From an uncultured Collinsella sp. (GTDB taxonomy: Bacteria > Actinomycetota > Coriobacteriia > Coriobacteriales > Coriobacteriaceae), in contig CABUUE010000084.1 of NCBI GenBank assembly GCA_902494685.1, positions 1-6,743 of the forward strand: 6,743 nucleotides of DNA, in the 5' to 3' direction. Every line of letters starts with the position of its first letter. Position 1 is the first letter of the stretch. Below, in pieces: positions 6,380 through 6,743 of this stretch. A model generated the notes under the pieces. It did no database searches. It was not told the DNA's origin and saw nothing but the letters and a program-made list of their open reading frames with translations. A program made the translations under genes and the position numbers.

Positions 6380-6743
6380 ATGCTGAAGCTTTGGAAGGTC
6401 AACGCCAAGGCGGGCGACGCGACGGTCAAGTACCCGTTTGCGCCGTTCCCCACCAACAAGGACATGCGCGGCAAGCCCGAGCACAATGCCGAGCTCTGCA
6501 TCGCCTGCGGTGCCTGCGGCGTGGCGTGCCCGGCCGATGCCATTCGCATGGACACCGACCTTGCGGCCGATACCATCACCTGGTCGATTGACTACGGCCG
6601 CTGCATCTTTTGCGGCCGCTGCGAGGAAGCCTGTCCCATGGAGGCCATCAAGCTCACCGAGGAGTTTGAGCTGGCCGTCATGAGCAAGGACGACCTCACC
6701 AGTAAGAGCGTCTACACGCTCGAGCACTGCTCACGTTGCGGCA
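6380..6743 (+). CDS. hyfH: Hydrogenase-4 ferredoxin-like subunit HyfH (HycF/NuoI-like), 3' partial
   Basis: An electron-transfer subunit that would pass electrons through two [4Fe-4S] clusters towards the NuoB-like small subunit, as NuoI does in complex I. The frame starts at ATG 6380 and stays open to the right edge, giving 121 whole codons; E. coli HyfH and HycF are about 180 aa, so roughly a third is missing. First cluster motif: CIACGACGVACP (Cys40, 43, 46, 50). Second: CIFCGRCEEACP (Cys75, 78, 81, 85). An extra pair, Cys117 and Cys120 in EHCSRCG, starts near the edge and matches the additional C-terminal cysteines of HycF/HyfH that NuoI lacks. The N-terminal KVNAKAGDATVKYPFAPFP and FRGKPE-like MRGKPEHN (29-36) also match HycF/HyfH in style. 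The ATG is chosen because of its strong ribosome-binding site, its 1 nt distance from hyfG and the complete N-terminus. The next gene is expected to be hyfI, but that is outside the window. Confidence 0.9.
   Translation, partial: MLKLWKVNAKAGDATVKYPFAPFPTNKDMRGKPEHNAELCIACGACGVACPADAIRMDTDLAADTITWSIDYGRCIFCGRCEEACPMEAIKLTEEFELAVMSKDDLTSKSVYTLEHCSRCG

Noticed and set aside
5491..6579. A 362-codon - strand open frame over the 3' part of hyfG and the start of hyfH
   Set aside because: It lies antisense to the nickel-binding part of hyfG, and the translation shows no domain. The same codon-bias explanation applies.
6391..6591. A 66-codon + strand open frame near the right edge
   Set aside because: It is an out-of-frame shadow of hyfH, whose frame from 6380 shows both ferredoxin cysteine motifs.
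1..6743. Respiratory complex I (nuo) operon
   Set aside because: The large subunit keeps both CxxC nickel motifs, which are lost in NuoD; NuoC and NuoD are fused in HycE style; the K-like subunit is double length; and the gene order is hyf-like, without nuoA, J, E, F or G in the visible stretch.
1..6743. Mrp Na+/H+ antiporter or Mbh/Ech/CO-induced hydrogenase operon
   Set aside because: Although HyfD resembles MrpA/D in places, a catalytic NuoCD fusion and an 8Fe ferredoxin-like subunit are in the same operon. Mbh, Ech and Coo enzymes usually carry separate NuoC-like and NuoD-like subunits.

Overview
The window is one continuous, tightly packed block of six co-directional genes on the + strand. 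They encode most of a membrane-bound, complex I-related [NiFe] hydrogenase of the hydrogenase-4 / formate hydrogenlyase type (group 4a-like). Read left to right, the genes match Escherichia coli hyfC-D-E-F-G-H one for one in order, approximate length and motifs: an NuoH-like membrane anchor (start cut off by the left edge), an NuoL/M/N-like antiporter subunit, an NuoK-like subunit, a second antiporter-like subunit, a fused NuoC-NuoD large subunit carrying the Ni-Fe ligands, and an 8Fe ferredoxin-like subunit cut off by the right edge. These calls come from remembered family motifs; no database search was run.

Layout: bases 1-899 hyfC (5' partial); 915-2372 hyfD; 2386-3039 hyfE; 3043-4602 hyfF; 4606-6378 hyfG; 6380-6743 hyfH (3' partial). 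The gaps are 15, 13, 3, 3 and 1 nt. Each internal start has a purine-rich Shine-Dalgarno sequence that overlaps or lies inside the end of the preceding gene. This indicates a single polycistronic, probably translationally coupled transcript. No promoter, terminator, RNA gene, repeat, mobile element or CRISPR is visible, and no non-coding stretch exceeds 15 nt.

How the parts work together: HyfG reduces protons to H2 (or oxidises H2) at a Ni-Fe site held by two CxxC motifs. HyfH relays electrons through two [4Fe-4S] clusters, and would pass them on through a NuoB-like HyfI expected just downstream. HyfC anchors the soluble arm. HyfD, HyfE and HyfF, probably with a HyfB upstream, form the membrane arm, which could translocate ions. 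HyfG still carries the C-terminal tail that is normally removed after nickel insertion, so a HycI-type endopeptidase and Hyp maturation proteins should be encoded elsewhere. The electron donor, probably a formate dehydrogenase, is not in the window.

Organism: the DNA is visibly GC-rich, with lysine almost always AAG, very few TTA codons and strong G/C at third positions. This would suit a GC-rich anaerobe such as a gut Coriobacteriia (Collinsella-like) member of the Actinomycetota, but that is a guess from codon style and lifestyle, and other GC-rich anaerobes remain possible. I did not find an undescribed system. The window looks like a complete-looking central section of a known, relatively little-studied energy-converting hydrogenase.
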